Shown: positions 24,351-32,444, numbered from the stretch's first letter. The stretch is DNA of 38,181 nucleotides from Bacteroidia bacterium (GCA_025455485.1 JALOMJ010000013.1:1-38181), one strand, 5' to 3'. Translations and numbers: made by a program. The notes: generated by a model not told the origin, from the sequence alone.

Positions 24351-24733
24351 AAGATAAACATCTTGAATTTGTTCAGGGCGTGATTAACAGAATGGGACAA
24401 AACTCCTTTTTAATCAAAGGCTGGACTGTTACTCTTGTTTCAGCACTATTTGCATTAGCTGCAAAAGACACAAATACCAAATTTGTTGTCGTGGCTTACT
24501 TTCCAACTTTAGTGTTTTGGTTACTTGACAGCTACTACCTTTATCAAGAAAGATTATTCAGGAAAGTATACGACCATGTTCGTAGGGAAACAACCGTTGA
24601 TTTCTCTTTAAGCACCAAACATTTTGACAATGGCATTTCTGACTGGGCTGGAGCAGCCGTTTCCAAAACAATTCTATTGTTTTATGGGATTCTATTTATC
24701 ACTTTAATTATTGTAATGAATTACCTAAAATAA
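24347..24733 (+). CDS. Three-TM protein of the TIR operon
   Basis: 128 aa. An N-terminal amphipathic helix (EFVQGVINRMGQNS) precedes TM1 (IKGWTVTLVSALFALAA) and TM2 (VVVAYFPTLVFWLLDSYYLY). A loop with conserved-looking QERLFRKVYDHVRRE follows, then TM3 (TILLFYGILFITLIIVMNYL). It resembles the small helical membrane proteins that accompany TIR genes in Bacteroidota and the SLATT-like group, but I cannot name the family. A 4-bp overlap with the upstream TIR gene and a 6-bp gap to the ThsB-like gene place it firmly in one operon. A membrane effector triggered by a TIR-made nucleotide is a plausible role. Confidence 0.72.
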   Translation: MKDKHLEFVQGVINRMGQNSFLIKGWTVTLVSALFALAAKDTNTKFVVVAYFPTLVFWLLDSYYLYQERLFRKVYDHVRRETTVDFSLSTKHFDNGISDWAGAAVSKTILLFYGILFITLIIVMNYLK

Positions 24734-24739
24734 ATCATC

Positions 24740-25231
24740 ATGGCAAGAAAAACATTTTTCAGCTTCCACTACAAAAATGACGTGTGGAGAGCAAACCAAG
24801 TTAGAAACAGTTGGGTCACAAAGGATGATAAGCAAGCCGCCGGTTTCATAGATTCAGCCGAATTTGAAAAAATAGAAAAGGAAGGCGATGTCGCAATTAA
24901 AAAATGGATTGAGAAACAACTTGAAGGAACTTCCGTGACCGTCGTTCTTATTGGCAAGGAGACCAGTACTCGTCCATACGTGCAATTTGAATTGCAAAAG
25001 AGCTATTCAAAAGGTAACGGGATATTGGGCATATACATTCATAAAATAAAAGACAAAGACGGAAATACATCTACTAAAGGTGACAATAAATTCGGAGAGA
25101 TAGGTAAAGATTCCAAAGGCAACCCCGTTTATTTTAGTATAGACTACCCTTGCTATGATTGGGTCGATGATGATGGGTATAACAATATGGGAAATTGGAT
25201 CGAGGCAGCCGCAAAAAAAGCAGGAAGATAA
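24740..25231 (+). CDS. ThsB-like TIR protein (DUF1863/TIR-like family)
   Basis: 163 aa. It opens with KTFFSFHYKNDVWRANQVRNS (residues ~4-24), the recognisable start of the TIR-like family that includes Thoeris ThsB. It continues with IEKQLEGTSVTVVLIGKET (strand and Gly turn) and ends with DGYNNMGNWIEAAAKKAG. In Thoeris, ThsB proteins sense phage and make a cyclic ADP-ribose isomer that activates ThsA (SIR2-SLOG or TM-macro). The adjacent membrane protein is not a recognisable ThsA, and the only SIR2 protein in the window is 14 kb away. The family call is good; system membership is open. Confidence 0.85.
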   Translation: MARKTFFSFHYKNDVWRANQVRNSWVTKDDKQAAGFIDSAEFEKIEKEGDVAIKKWIEKQLEGTSVTVVLIGKETSTRPYVQFELQKSYSKGNGILGIYIHKIKDKDGNTSTKGDNKFGEIGKDSKGNPVYFSIDYPCYDWVDDDGYNNMGNWIEAAAKKAGR

Positions 25232-25327
25232 GCCTCTAAAACAAATTGGTTCAGAACATCATTTTGTTTCATTAAACTAATGGTATTTTCACTTCCGATT
25301 GTTTTAAATAAGCGATCCTCCTTCAGA

Positions 25328-25344
25328 AGCAAATTCAAAAGCAT
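25328..25344 (+). repeat. 17-bp direct repeat, copy 2 (at the HEPN gene start)
   Basis: Exact second copy of AGCAAATTCAAAAGCAT from 9220-9236, ending on the first base of the TTG start of the HEPN gene. The two copies enclose the SIR2-to-TIR part of the island. Confidence 0.5.
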
Positions 25345-26840
25345 TGTCAGTTACTAAGAGAGAATACTATCAGGACCACTTGGAATGGGAATCGATCGAA
25401 TTTCCATTAATACTAACAGATATACAATCTAAAAAAGGGCTTTACGACATCCCCTTCGATGCATCTATCAAAGTATGGAGAGGTATTGACTTTAAACTCA
25501 AAGCACAAATATCCTGTGTTTCATCCAACAAGGATGCATTTAATATCCCTCAAGACAAACTTGAAAATAGTTTTATTCCAAAAGAGACAATTACAGGAAC
25601 CAGTTTAGATAGATTATACTCTATAGAAGTAGCAGGGTGTTTTGTAACCCGCGAAACCTCAAGTCCAATTTCATTGGACCCATTGAGGCTTAACTTCAAA
25701 GTTGATTTATCAATTGAATCCGTAACCAGAAGATTGGGTGTAAACCACGATACAGAAGTAATTTTTGATTGGTTTTTATGCTCAAAACTTATTGCGTGGT
25801 TTCCAAGAACTACTGGTCGTGGTGTGAAAACCCACTTTCAAAAAATTAGACACGAAATTGACCCCGATTCTCAACGTAGCATGATAGAGACAAGAAGCAG
25901 TGACAGAGACTTTGCATTAATAATTATTCCTGGCCTGAAGTGCATAATTGCAAAGGTCCCAGATTTTTATGACCCACTGTGGGCAGGTAAGTTCTGTATA
26001 GAATACAGGATTGCTTTTGGTGTTTTGCCGACCAAAGAAATTAGGAAGTCAATTAGTGAGTTTGTGGGCTTTGTTCTTGGCTGCCACCTGCTCAAAATTG
26101 GCGCTACCTCTCTCGACAAATCTCAATCAATAGTTTCCCAGTATGCCATGAATTACTGGGGGGACAATGCAATGGCCAAATGTTCCCAGACGGCATCACC
26201 ACCCACCGATATCAATATGCCTGGACAGCACTGGCAGAGATTAGAAGAGGTATTAAATTCACTTCTCCCTGCTTATCTCAAACTTGAAAAAAATCTCCAA
26301 TTGTCAGCCGCTCTATGGAAATACTGGGTGGCATGTGACTTAGCTGTGGGCACAAATTTACCCATATTCGCAAGTGCAATAGAAGCTCTGGCAGGAAGAT
26401 ATCTCCAAAATCACCCAGAACTTGGCACTTCACATATGGCTAGCGCAGAATACCAGACTCTGATAGCTGATGAATTGACAAAAATAGCGAGTAAACTTAC
26501 CGGCAAAGAATTCAAAGATGTTGTTATCAACAAAATAAAGAATGCTGTCTTTAGAGGTAGTAACGAGAAAATGGCACTCTTCTTTAGTTCGATAAAATTG
26601 CCCACTGGAGTTTTAGAAACAAAGGCTATGCGAGCTCGTAATGTGATGGCTCACGGGTCCATTGAAGGTGCCGAAATAAAAAAACTTAGAGAGTATGCAA
26701 AACTCACTCAGGTTTATCAAACACTTTTTAATCGCGTTATGCTACGAATACTAGATTATGAAGACCATTATATTGACTATTATTCAAAATGGGACAATCG
26801 TCCAATTACCGCACCGATTGGTGGGACATCTCCCTCTTGA
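25344..26840 (+). CDS. HEPN-domain protein, ApeA-like architecture
   Basis: 498 aa from a TTG start; no ATG precedes the conserved part. Residues 1-~290 form a beta-rich N-terminal region (EFPLILTDIQSKKGLYDIPF, DFALIIIPGLKC) of the kind seen in ApeA-like proteins. Residues ~320-480 are helical: TNLPIFASAIEALAGRYL, then the HEPN RNase motif R432-N-x3-H437 (ARNVMAHGSIEG). HEPN proteins with Rx4-6H cut RNA and act in abortive infection (ApeA, RnlA, MNT/HEPN pairs). It starts 112 bp after the TIR operon and could share its promoter. Domain and motif are visible; the trigger is unknown. Confidence 0.75.
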   Translation: MSVTKREYYQDHLEWESIEFPLILTDIQSKKGLYDIPFDASIKVWRGIDFKLKAQISCVSSNKDAFNIPQDKLENSFIPKETITGTSLDRLYSIEVAGCFVTRETSSPISLDPLRLNFKVDLSIESVTRRLGVNHDTEVIFDWFLCSKLIAWFPRTTGRGVKTHFQKIRHEIDPDSQRSMIETRSSDRDFALIIIPGLKCIIAKVPDFYDPLWAGKFCIEYRIAFGVLPTKEIRKSISEFVGFVLGCHLLKIGATSLDKSQSIVSQYAMNYWGDNAMAKCSQTASPPTDINMPGQHWQRLEEVLNSLLPAYLKLEKNLQLSAALWKYWVACDLAVGTNLPIFASAIEALAGRYLQNHPELGTSHMASAEYQTLIADELTKIASKLTGKEFKDVVINKIKNAVFRGSNEKMALFFSSIKLPTGVLETKAMRARNVMAHGSIEGAEIKKLREYAKLTQVYQTLFNRVMLRILDYEDHYIDYYSKWDNRPITAPIGGTSPS

Positions 26841-26948
26841 AAGTTTATGAAGTAAGGTGACTATGGTCTCTTCGGTTGCTTTTGCTTACTTCATAGCTCA
26901 TTCGGGGATTTGCGGTTAAACGCTAGAAATTGCAGCAAGCTAAACTTG

Positions 26949-27010
26949 GCTCTCAACCTCCTCCCTTCGCACTTTTCAAAGTCATCCCCTCCAGGTTTTG
27001 CGAAAAAAAT
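26949..27010 (+). repeat. Dispersed ~62-bp diverged repeat, copy 1
   Basis: The segment with CTCAACCTCCTCCC, ACTTTTCAAAGTCA and CAGGTTTTGCGAAAA aligns without large gaps to 28878-28940. Both are in non-coding DNA on the same strand, one on each side of the Fic gene. Confidence 0.55.
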
Positions 27011-27124
27011 CTCAACACCCCCACGTGAACCTAAACTCGTCCATCGCAGTCCCGGTTCAAAAATGGGTCTTGCCTATTAAATTTTGTAAACTCCATTTAT
27101 CGTTCTATATTTGGCAAAAATAAA

Positions 27125-27402
27125 GCCCCGCAATTGCGGAGCCTATTTTCGTAGATTTTTTAGTTCATTGCGGAACTACAGAGGCTCGGCTAAGCCTTAA
27201 CTAGGATACAAAACGGTCGTCCGTTAGCGCGAAAGATCCGTTTACCCTTAACAGTTATGTACATTGTGAAAATGTACTTGTAACCAGCCGGTGGTATTTT
27301 TAAACCCATAATAAGATGTGTTTAATTAATATTATCAAGTTATTGTTTCGGCCTTGATTTCTGCCCACCCCAACAAATGGCGTTTGTTGGGGATTTTTAT
27401 TT
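27125..27402 (+). ncRNA. Candidate structured RNA ending in a strong terminator
   Basis: In the 628-bp gap between the HEPN and Fic genes there is no open frame of interest, but there are consecutive hairpins: 27125-27142 (around CCGCAATTGCGG), 27212-27225 (AACGG-TCGT-CCGTT), 27259-27277 (GTACATT-GTGAA-AATGTAC) and 27283-27295 (ACCA...TGGT). They end in a 10-bp terminator stem at 27368-27392. No family recognised. The upstream limit is uncertain. Confidence 0.35.
27368..27402 (+). terminator. Strong plus-strand intrinsic terminator
   Basis: CCCCAACAAA (27368-27377), loop TGGCG, TTTGTTGGGG (27383-27392), then ATTTTTATTTT. There is no T-run on the minus side, so it ends a plus-strand transcript although the nearest plus-strand gene stops 530 bp upstream. 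Confidence 0.8.
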
Positions 27403-27468
27403 TAAGAGTCTGCGTCAAATATTATTTGGTGGGTTACCCAATTAATCACTTATGCAAACTCTAGTGTC

Positions 27469-28632
27469 CTAAACCTTCTTCATCGCTATATAGTTTTTCA
27501 ATATCCCTGTATTTACTCTAAACCTCTCCTCAATCTTAACAAGCAATCCCAGTTTGACTAACTCCTCCAATTCTCTTTCTACCTGTCTTTCGGAAAGTTT
27601 TGCGTAAGCCCTTGCTATTTTAGGTGTCGCTAATACTATTTCTTTTTTTGTGTAACTTTTGTCCGGTGGTAGATCAAGAGCAAGTCTTCTTCTCCTTTTC
27701 ATCACTTCTTCACTCCCAATTGGTAGGCCATCAAAGCTCTGATAGACATGCCTTTGCCAAGTAATTTGCATTTGTCCATCTTGAAGCAGATTTAATGTTT
27801 GCTCGAGACCATCTCGAAATCCTAGAAGCGCGTATTCAATAAATTGAGTGAGGTTTCTTTTTTCTTTTGCATTCTCTATTTGTCTATAATATTCAGCCCG
27901 TGTCAAATTATAGTGATTCGAAAGTATATGAGATGCAATATTTGGCGTTTTGCCTCGAAGAAGAATATAAAACTCAAGCAGCCTCCCTGTCCTTCCATTG
28001 CCATCACCAAATGGATGAATCCATTCTAAATAAATATGCGCCACAATGGCCTGAATAATAACTTCATAATATTCCTGTTCTCCTGATGAGTAGTGAAACT
28101 CTTCACGGAGCCAATCACAGAAATTTTTCATCAAAACCTCAACATCATCATAATCCGGGCATCTATATGTTCCAACTACTCTATTGTCCTGCCTGAATCT
28201 ACCGGGTATAGCATCAAAATGTTCACCAAGGTGTACGCCTATCATTTCGTGAAACTCCTGAATCATTTCACTTGTGATTAGTCTGCTATTGTCTTCAACG
28301 ACAACCTGCTTTAACAATTCATTGAATGCGTTAAGTATATTCTGCACCTCTATCTCCATATATTTTTTACTTGGAGGTAGATCAATTCCTTCCTTTATTT
28401 TTTTTATTTCCTCTTCCGTCAAAGTATTTCCTTCAATTGCCGTCGTAGCTTGAGCCCCTTTAATCATGGCCACATGAAGTAATTGGGCTGCGATATCGGG
28501 CAAAATAGGCGTGTTGCATAGCGCTTTAACTAGGCCTGTACACTCCCCCAATAGTCTTGCACCTTTATGGGTAATGCTCCAATCTCTTTTGAAAGAGAGC
28601 CATGGATATTTTTGTGTCAAATCATTTGCCAT
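27469..28632 (-). CDS. Fic-domain protein, class II (self-inhibited) AMPylase-type, with winged-helix C-terminus
   Basis: 387 aa. The N-terminal inhibitory helix carries [ST]xxxE[GN]: Thr63...Glu67-Gly68 in TTAIEGN. The complete active loop HPFGDGNGRTGR spans residues 206-217. A C-terminal ~80-residue winged-helix-like part (YTKKEIVLATPKIARAYAKL, ERELEELVKLGLLVKIEE) fits the common Fic-wHTH architecture. Fic enzymes transfer AMP to protein hydroxyls; class II forms restrain themselves through the N-terminal glutamate. The winged helix suggests DNA binding and autoregulation. It stands alone on the minus strand, so no separate antitoxin gene is needed or seen. Start ATG 28632. Confidence 0.93.
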   Translation of the reverse strand: MANDLTQKYPWLSFKRDWSITHKGARLLGECTGLVKALCNTPILPDIAAQLLHVAMIKGAQATTAIEGNTLTEEEIKKIKEGIDLPPSKKYMEIEVQNILNAFNELLKQVVVEDNSRLITSEMIQEFHEMIGVHLGEHFDAIPGRFRQDNRVVGTYRCPDYDDVEVLMKNFCDWLREEFHYSSGEQEYYEVIIQAIVAHIYLEWIHPFGDGNGRTGRLLEFYILLRGKTPNIASHILSNHYNLTRAEYYRQIENAKEKRNLTQFIEYALLGFRDGLEQTLNLLQDGQMQITWQRHVYQSFDGLPIGSEEVMKRRRRLALDLPPDKSYTKKEIVLATPKIARAYAKLSERQVERELEELVKLGLLVKIEERFRVNTGILKNYIAMKKV

Positions 28633-28877
28633 AATTAATGTCTTTTAGTTCGACAATATACTTGTCATTATAAATACAAATATACATAAATATTTTAATA
28701 ATCTATTATATTATAATTACTTAGCACAAATTTACCACATCCAAATGTGTGACATTATGGCCAAATTTTACGACAAATTTGTTGTTATCAATGGAATCCT
28801 TATATCATGTTGAATTTGCGGCAATTAGGTCTCGAATTTCGTACTACAAGCTAAAAAAGCAAGCAAAATTAAGCTTA

Positions 28878-28940
28878 GCTCCCCACCTCCTCCCCCTGCG
28901 CTTTTCAAGGTCAAGCCCTACGGGTTTTGAGAAAATAACT
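28878..28940 (+). repeat. Dispersed ~62-bp diverged repeat, copy 2
   Basis: Aligns with 26949-27010 (shared CACCTCCTCCC-like, CTTTTCAA-G-TCA and GGTTTTG-GAAAA blocks). Confidence 0.55.
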
Positions 28941-28942
28941 TG

Positions 28943-28973
28943 CCCTGAGCGCAGCTTTAGCGGAGTCGAAGGG
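28943..28973. repeat. CCCTGAGC...GTCGAAGGG dispersed element
   Basis: CCCTGAGC at 28943-28950 and TCGAAGGG at 28966-28973 enclose an inner arm GCAGCTTTAGCGG. It is the second member of the family at 23079. These are commonly dispersed in intergenic DNA. Confidence 0.5.
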
Positions 28974-29179
28974 TCTCTTCCCATTCTTAAAATTTTTGTT
29001 TGCAAGTTTTTTTCCCAAAAACCTTGACAATCGCGCACCGCCAAGCTTATTCCAAAAGGCTTTCTTTTTTAGCTTTTTTCCGGCTCGCTTGTCCGGTTTT
29101 TTCTCTTTTTTCTTTGTAAGCAAATAAGCAAGCAGGTCAAAAAGCTAAGGAAGGGATCCAACCCTTTAAAACAGCTTTT

Positions 29180-29614
29180 ATGCAAAACCTGAAACAAAAA
29201 ATCAAATGCCACAGGTACGGCAACTTGTACCAACAACCTCACTTTTTTATCCTGAACAAAGGCAACAACTCAGGCAAACCAATATCCAACTGGTGCCCCA
29301 ACTGTTTTGTATTCCTTGCTGATACCGAAAGAGAGCGCCTACACTTTTACTCTCTATGCAAAGCCTTATGGATAGGCGGCTATTTTAAGCCATTGTTAAT
29401 TGGCTCGGTGATTCCATTCATTCACATCGATAAATTTGTGATGACCCTTCACCACGCAAACATTCTTATTGAACAAGATCCGGATAAGCTCTTCAAAATC
29501 ATACATTATTTTAATGAGTTGGATAAGCAGGAAGAAAGTATACGTAAACAAGTTGCACTTATCCACCAACTTCGTCAAACTATTGTTTACAAATTGTTCC
29601 TTAAGCATAGCTAG
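29180..29614 (+). CDS. DUF6943-like conserved protein
   Basis: 144 aa, no signal peptide. A PHFFILNKGNNSGKP start, a Cys pair in WCPNCFVFLAD, ERERLHFYSLCKALWIGGYF and the phrase GSVIPFIHIDKF match what I recall of DUF6943, a Bacteroidota family often found on mobile elements. The CPNC pair may bind metal or form a redox site. The C-terminal ~45 residues are helical and charged. Function unknown. It stands alone and downstream of the GC-rich repeats, which supports an association with mobile DNA. Confidence 0.65.
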   Translation: MQNLKQKIKCHRYGNLYQQPHFFILNKGNNSGKPISNWCPNCFVFLADTERERLHFYSLCKALWIGGYFKPLLIGSVIPFIHIDKFVMTLHHANILIEQDPDKLFKIIHYFNELDKQEESIRKQVALIHQLRQTIVYKLFLKHS

Positions 29615-29700
29615 GCACTATTCATTATACCTGTTTTTCTCAATTCAAAAAAAGCTTTGTAAACACCTTCAATAGTCCCGGTAGTTGGTCACTTCTCTTG

Positions 29701-29767
29701 TGTCGTAAACCGACAAAATATGTCAGAAAACCCTAATTGTTTAATTCTACTTTGTACGTTAAGTTTG
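29701..29767 (+). promoter_or_regulatory. Site D: TGTCG-N5-CGACA-N5-TGTCA operator with -33/-7 promoter
   Basis: TGTCG 29701-29705, CGACA 29711-29715, TGTCA 29721-29725, then GAAAACCC. The promoter is TTG 29737-29739, 20 nt, TAAGTTTG 29760-29767, an exact TAnnTTTG -7 box. The -7 box is 39 nt past the third half-site and 64 nt before the ATG at 29824. Confidence 0.7.
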
Positions 29768-29823
29768 AGTGTGTAAAATTTCAAAATTATTGTAACAAAC
29801 TCTTAATCTCCAATTTTAATAAT

Positions 29824-30855
29824 ATGAAAACTAAACTGTTTGCTTTTATAACTATTGTTGCATTCCTATTCATTTTATCTTGCCGCAAGGATAGCCTTAA
29901 CACTCGCGTGCATCCAGTAGGTAGAACCAACCTTAAACAGATTCTCCAAAAGGACTATAACATTGGTTCTAATGAGGTAGATGAAGTAATAAAATCTTTT
30001 AAGAGTAAATTCAATGCCAATACTAATAGCATGCAAAACAGGCTAATTGAGGCCGATAGTGTGTCCCTTGATTCCGCAATTTGGGTATTAGAAGCAGCAT
30101 TGAACTATGACTTTGACGTACCATTTGATGAGAATTATGAGACATTTGAGGATAGTATTGAAATCGCCGTGGCTATAAATGATGAGAGCCTAAAGTTACA
30201 TTCTGATGATCTAGAAAATTTGTATCTAGATTTTACTGACAGTATAATGAATTCCATTAATGATAGCATTAAAATAAAGTTAGTGGATGTTACGGGTTAC
30301 CTTTATGTCCCAGGCAGTAGTGTGGCTTTAATAAGAGTGTTCACTTCTTTCATGAATACAAATGTAACCCGTCCATGCTCAGGTATCACAACATACAGCT
30401 CTCCTAATAAATTATTCTTTAATGGTACTCTTGGTTGTTCTGGTGTTCCATCGATTGATGCTCCAAACTTTATTACATCAATTTTGAATTGCTCCTCCTA
30501 TATTGGCAACTGTAGCAATGGTGGTGAAATATATTATATCAATGTGAACACCTATAACCCACCTTATACTTACGCTTTATCTAATGCCCTTTTTTATGCA
30601 TCTGCACCATTAACAGGTATGCTTTCACATTGCAATCAGAGCTATGCTAACCCCGGTCTTAGCGCAACAACTGTAAATAACTACATTACAAATATTCAGT
30701 CCCTAATTAGTAATAACCTTCCCTCTGGTAAACAATACTACCATGGCAATGTGAGTTGTATGACTACCTGGAATTCCTTCAATTCCAATTGGATCGTTAA
30801 ATGGGACCTTAAAGCAAAATATGGCGTTCCAACATGTAGGACACCAATCGATTAA
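29824..30855 (+). CDS. Exported lipoprotein, unknown function
   Basis: 343 aa from ATG 29824, chosen because it begins the lipoprotein signal (LFAFITIVAFLFILSC, lipidation at Cys19). The in-frame ATG at 29737 would lie inside the promoter of site D. Residues ~35-150 are acidic and helical (NVDEVIKSF-like, VDEVIKSFKSKFNAN, FDENYETFEDSIEIA). The C-terminal half is Tyr/Asn/Ser-rich with seven or more Cys, probably disulfide-bonded outside the cell. No family recognised. It is the first gene of a set with two T9SS proteins and is directly driven by the operator-bearing promoter. Confidence 0.75.
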   Translation: MKTKLFAFITIVAFLFILSCRKDSLNTRVHPVGRTNLKQILQKDYNIGSNEVDEVIKSFKSKFNANTNSMQNRLIEADSVSLDSAIWVLEAALNYDFDVPFDENYETFEDSIEIAVAINDESLKLHSDDLENLYLDFTDSIMNSINDSIKIKLVDVTGYLYVPGSSVALIRVFTSFMNTNVTRPCSGITTYSSPNKLFFNGTLGCSGVPSIDAPNFITSILNCSSYIGNCSNGGEIYYINVNTYNPPYTYALSNALFYASAPLTGMLSHCNQSYANPGLSATTVNNYITNIQSLISNNLPSGKQYYHGNVSCMTTWNSFNSNWIVKWDLKAKYGVPTCRTPID

Positions 30856-30872
30856 ATAGCCAACTCGGATAG

Positions 30873-32444
30873 ATGCTCTTGCTAAAAATAAATGGGCTAA
30901 GGGCTCAATTTTCTTTCTTATATTTATTCTTTGTGAGGGGCTTTTATTACTCTTTAGTTTTTACGTTTCTGGATTTTGTCCCAGTCAAGGCACAGTTCTA
31001 CGGTTTGCGAGAGGCAGGTGAGAAGGTGGGCTATTCCAATCTGCTACCTCAGTCATCAGATTCTTTGTATCGCGTAATAAACTATAGATTTTCTTACCCT
31101 ACACCACTTCTCAGGCATCAAATATTGGTGTACGAATCTGACTTTTCGCTTATTGATAGTATCCAGTTACCGCTTGGAGTAAGTCTTGTTGATCAACCCG
31201 TAAAAGCTGGCAATAAACTTTATTGGTCGGCAGGGTACACTGATAGTCTTAACACCAATTTATCAGTTCCTTTCAAATCAGCAATTGTTGAAATGGATAC
31301 AAACTTTCAGTTTATTGCTCTTCATCCAATTGGCATCTCAAGTGCTGTATGGTACATTTCTAAATTAGTAAAATCAGGTACAAATCTCTTTATAAGTGAG
31401 TTTTCAGGAAACTCCTATATCAGCACTCTCTACAAATGTAATTTATCATGTGCTAAGGTCGATTCAACAGTATACCCGGGTTCTGAAATTGTGAATATAT
31501 TTCCATACGGTGATAAGTTCGTTGCTTTGGGCTATGCTTTTCCGGGTTTACCATTGTCAAATGGCACTCACAAATTAGTTATTGATTCTAACCTAACAGT
31601 TATATCTGCGTCCTCTCTGGATAGTGTGTACTCTTACACCTATTCAAATCCAAATTACTTACCTCACAAGATTGGCATTTCTCCCAACTATAACACTCGT
31701 CTGATTGATCTGAATAATCAAAAGTATTTTATTGCCAGTAATACCGACCTTCCTTACCCGGTTACAAGCTCTTACAGATTAACCGTAGACGCATTTTTTA
31801 ATCACAACGATTCTGTTTTAAAGACCATTGTCGAATCTAATATTCCTGAGAACACTTGTTATACAGATAACACGGTTTTTTCAGATTTTAGAAACGGCTC
31901 GATTTTAAAAGTTTCCTCTATTGGATTTGATTTGTCAGCAATGACTTTATATCAAACACAAAACTCTTTTATCAGAGTGGTAAAAATGGACACGAACGGT
32001 AATATCATTTGGAGTAAAAATCATGGAGGAAATATGCACTTTAGACCCCGTTCAATAATTCACACTTTGGATGGCGGCTGCCTCATTAGTGGCTTAAGGT
32101 ATGATGCTGCCAATTCGCCCCAGCCTACCTTACAAAGCTTTTTATTGAAACTAGATGCAAATGGCAACTTTAATCTAGCGAATATAGAAGAATCTATTTC
32201 AAGCGCTACTATAATAAAGTGCTTTCCTAATCCTGTTATCAATGATTTGTATTTTGATTTACCAACTGAACTAAAGATTAATATAAGTATCTTTGATGCA
32301 GTAGGCAGAGAATTGATTCGAGTAAAGTATCATAAAATCTCTGAAAAGATTGATGTTCGCAACCTAAATCAGGGCTTGTATTGTTTCAACCTGACTGTCA
32401 ACCATAAAATGTACTCAGGTAAATTTATAAAGTTGAATGATTAA
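30873..32444 (+). CDS. T9SS-secreted protein, paralogue 1
   Basis: 523 aa with an N-terminal hydrophobic export signal (FSFLYLFFVRGFYYSLVFTF, cleaved near VKAQF). The body has repeated beta-propeller-like strands (LLPQSSDSLYRVINYRF, KMDTNGNIIWSKNHGG, TLDGGCLISGLRYD, FLLKLDANGNF). The last ~75 residues are a T9SS type A sorting domain: KCFPNPVINDLYFDLP, ISIFDAVGRELIRVK, NLNQGLYCFNLTV. The product should be surface-exposed or released. It follows the lipoprotein gene by 17 bp. The body is of the kind annotated as a delta-60 or WD-like repeat in Bacteroidota exoproteins; no enzyme motif. Confidence 0.85.
   Translation: MLLLKINGLRAQFSFLYLFFVRGFYYSLVFTFLDFVPVKAQFYGLREAGEKVGYSNLLPQSSDSLYRVINYRFSYPTPLLRHQILVYESDFSLIDSIQLPLGVSLVDQPVKAGNKLYWSAGYTDSLNTNLSVPFKSAIVEMDTNFQFIALHPIGISSAVWYISKLVKSGTNLFISEFSGNSYISTLYKCNLSCAKVDSTVYPGSEIVNIFPYGDKFVALGYAFPGLPLSNGTHKLVIDSNLTVISASSLDSVYSYTYSNPNYLPHKIGISPNYNTRLIDLNNQKYFIASNTDLPYPVTSSYRLTVDAFFNHNDSVLKTIVESNIPENTCYTDNTVFSDFRNGSILKVSSIGFDLSAMTLYQTQNSFIRVVKMDTNGNIIWSKNHGGNMHFRPRSIIHTLDGGCLISGLRYDAANSPQPTLQSFLLKLDANGNFNLANIEESISSATIIKCFPNPVINDLYFDLPTELKINISIFDAVGRELIRVKYHKISEKIDVRNLNQGLYCFNLTVNHKMYSGKFIKLND

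Larger units (their letters stand above)
28633..29179. other. Intergenic region between Fic and DUF6943-like genes
   Basis: 547 bp without a supported gene. 28633-28740 is very AT-rich and should hold the Fic promoter. 28750-28775 has TGACA and CGACA words, but not in the spacing of the operator described elsewhere. 28850-29120 is GC-richer and contains a dispersed repeat and a CCCTGAGC...CGAAGGG element. Confidence 0.5.

Noticed and set aside
27050..27075. tRNA T-arm-like GGTTCAAA motif
   Set aside because: No acceptor stem, anticodon arm or CCA-compatible pairing can be built around it.
28653..28780. TGACA/CGACA words near the Fic gene as a fifth operator site
   Set aside because: Spacing between half-sites (7 or more than 15 nt) does not match the N5-N5 layout shared by the four accepted sites.
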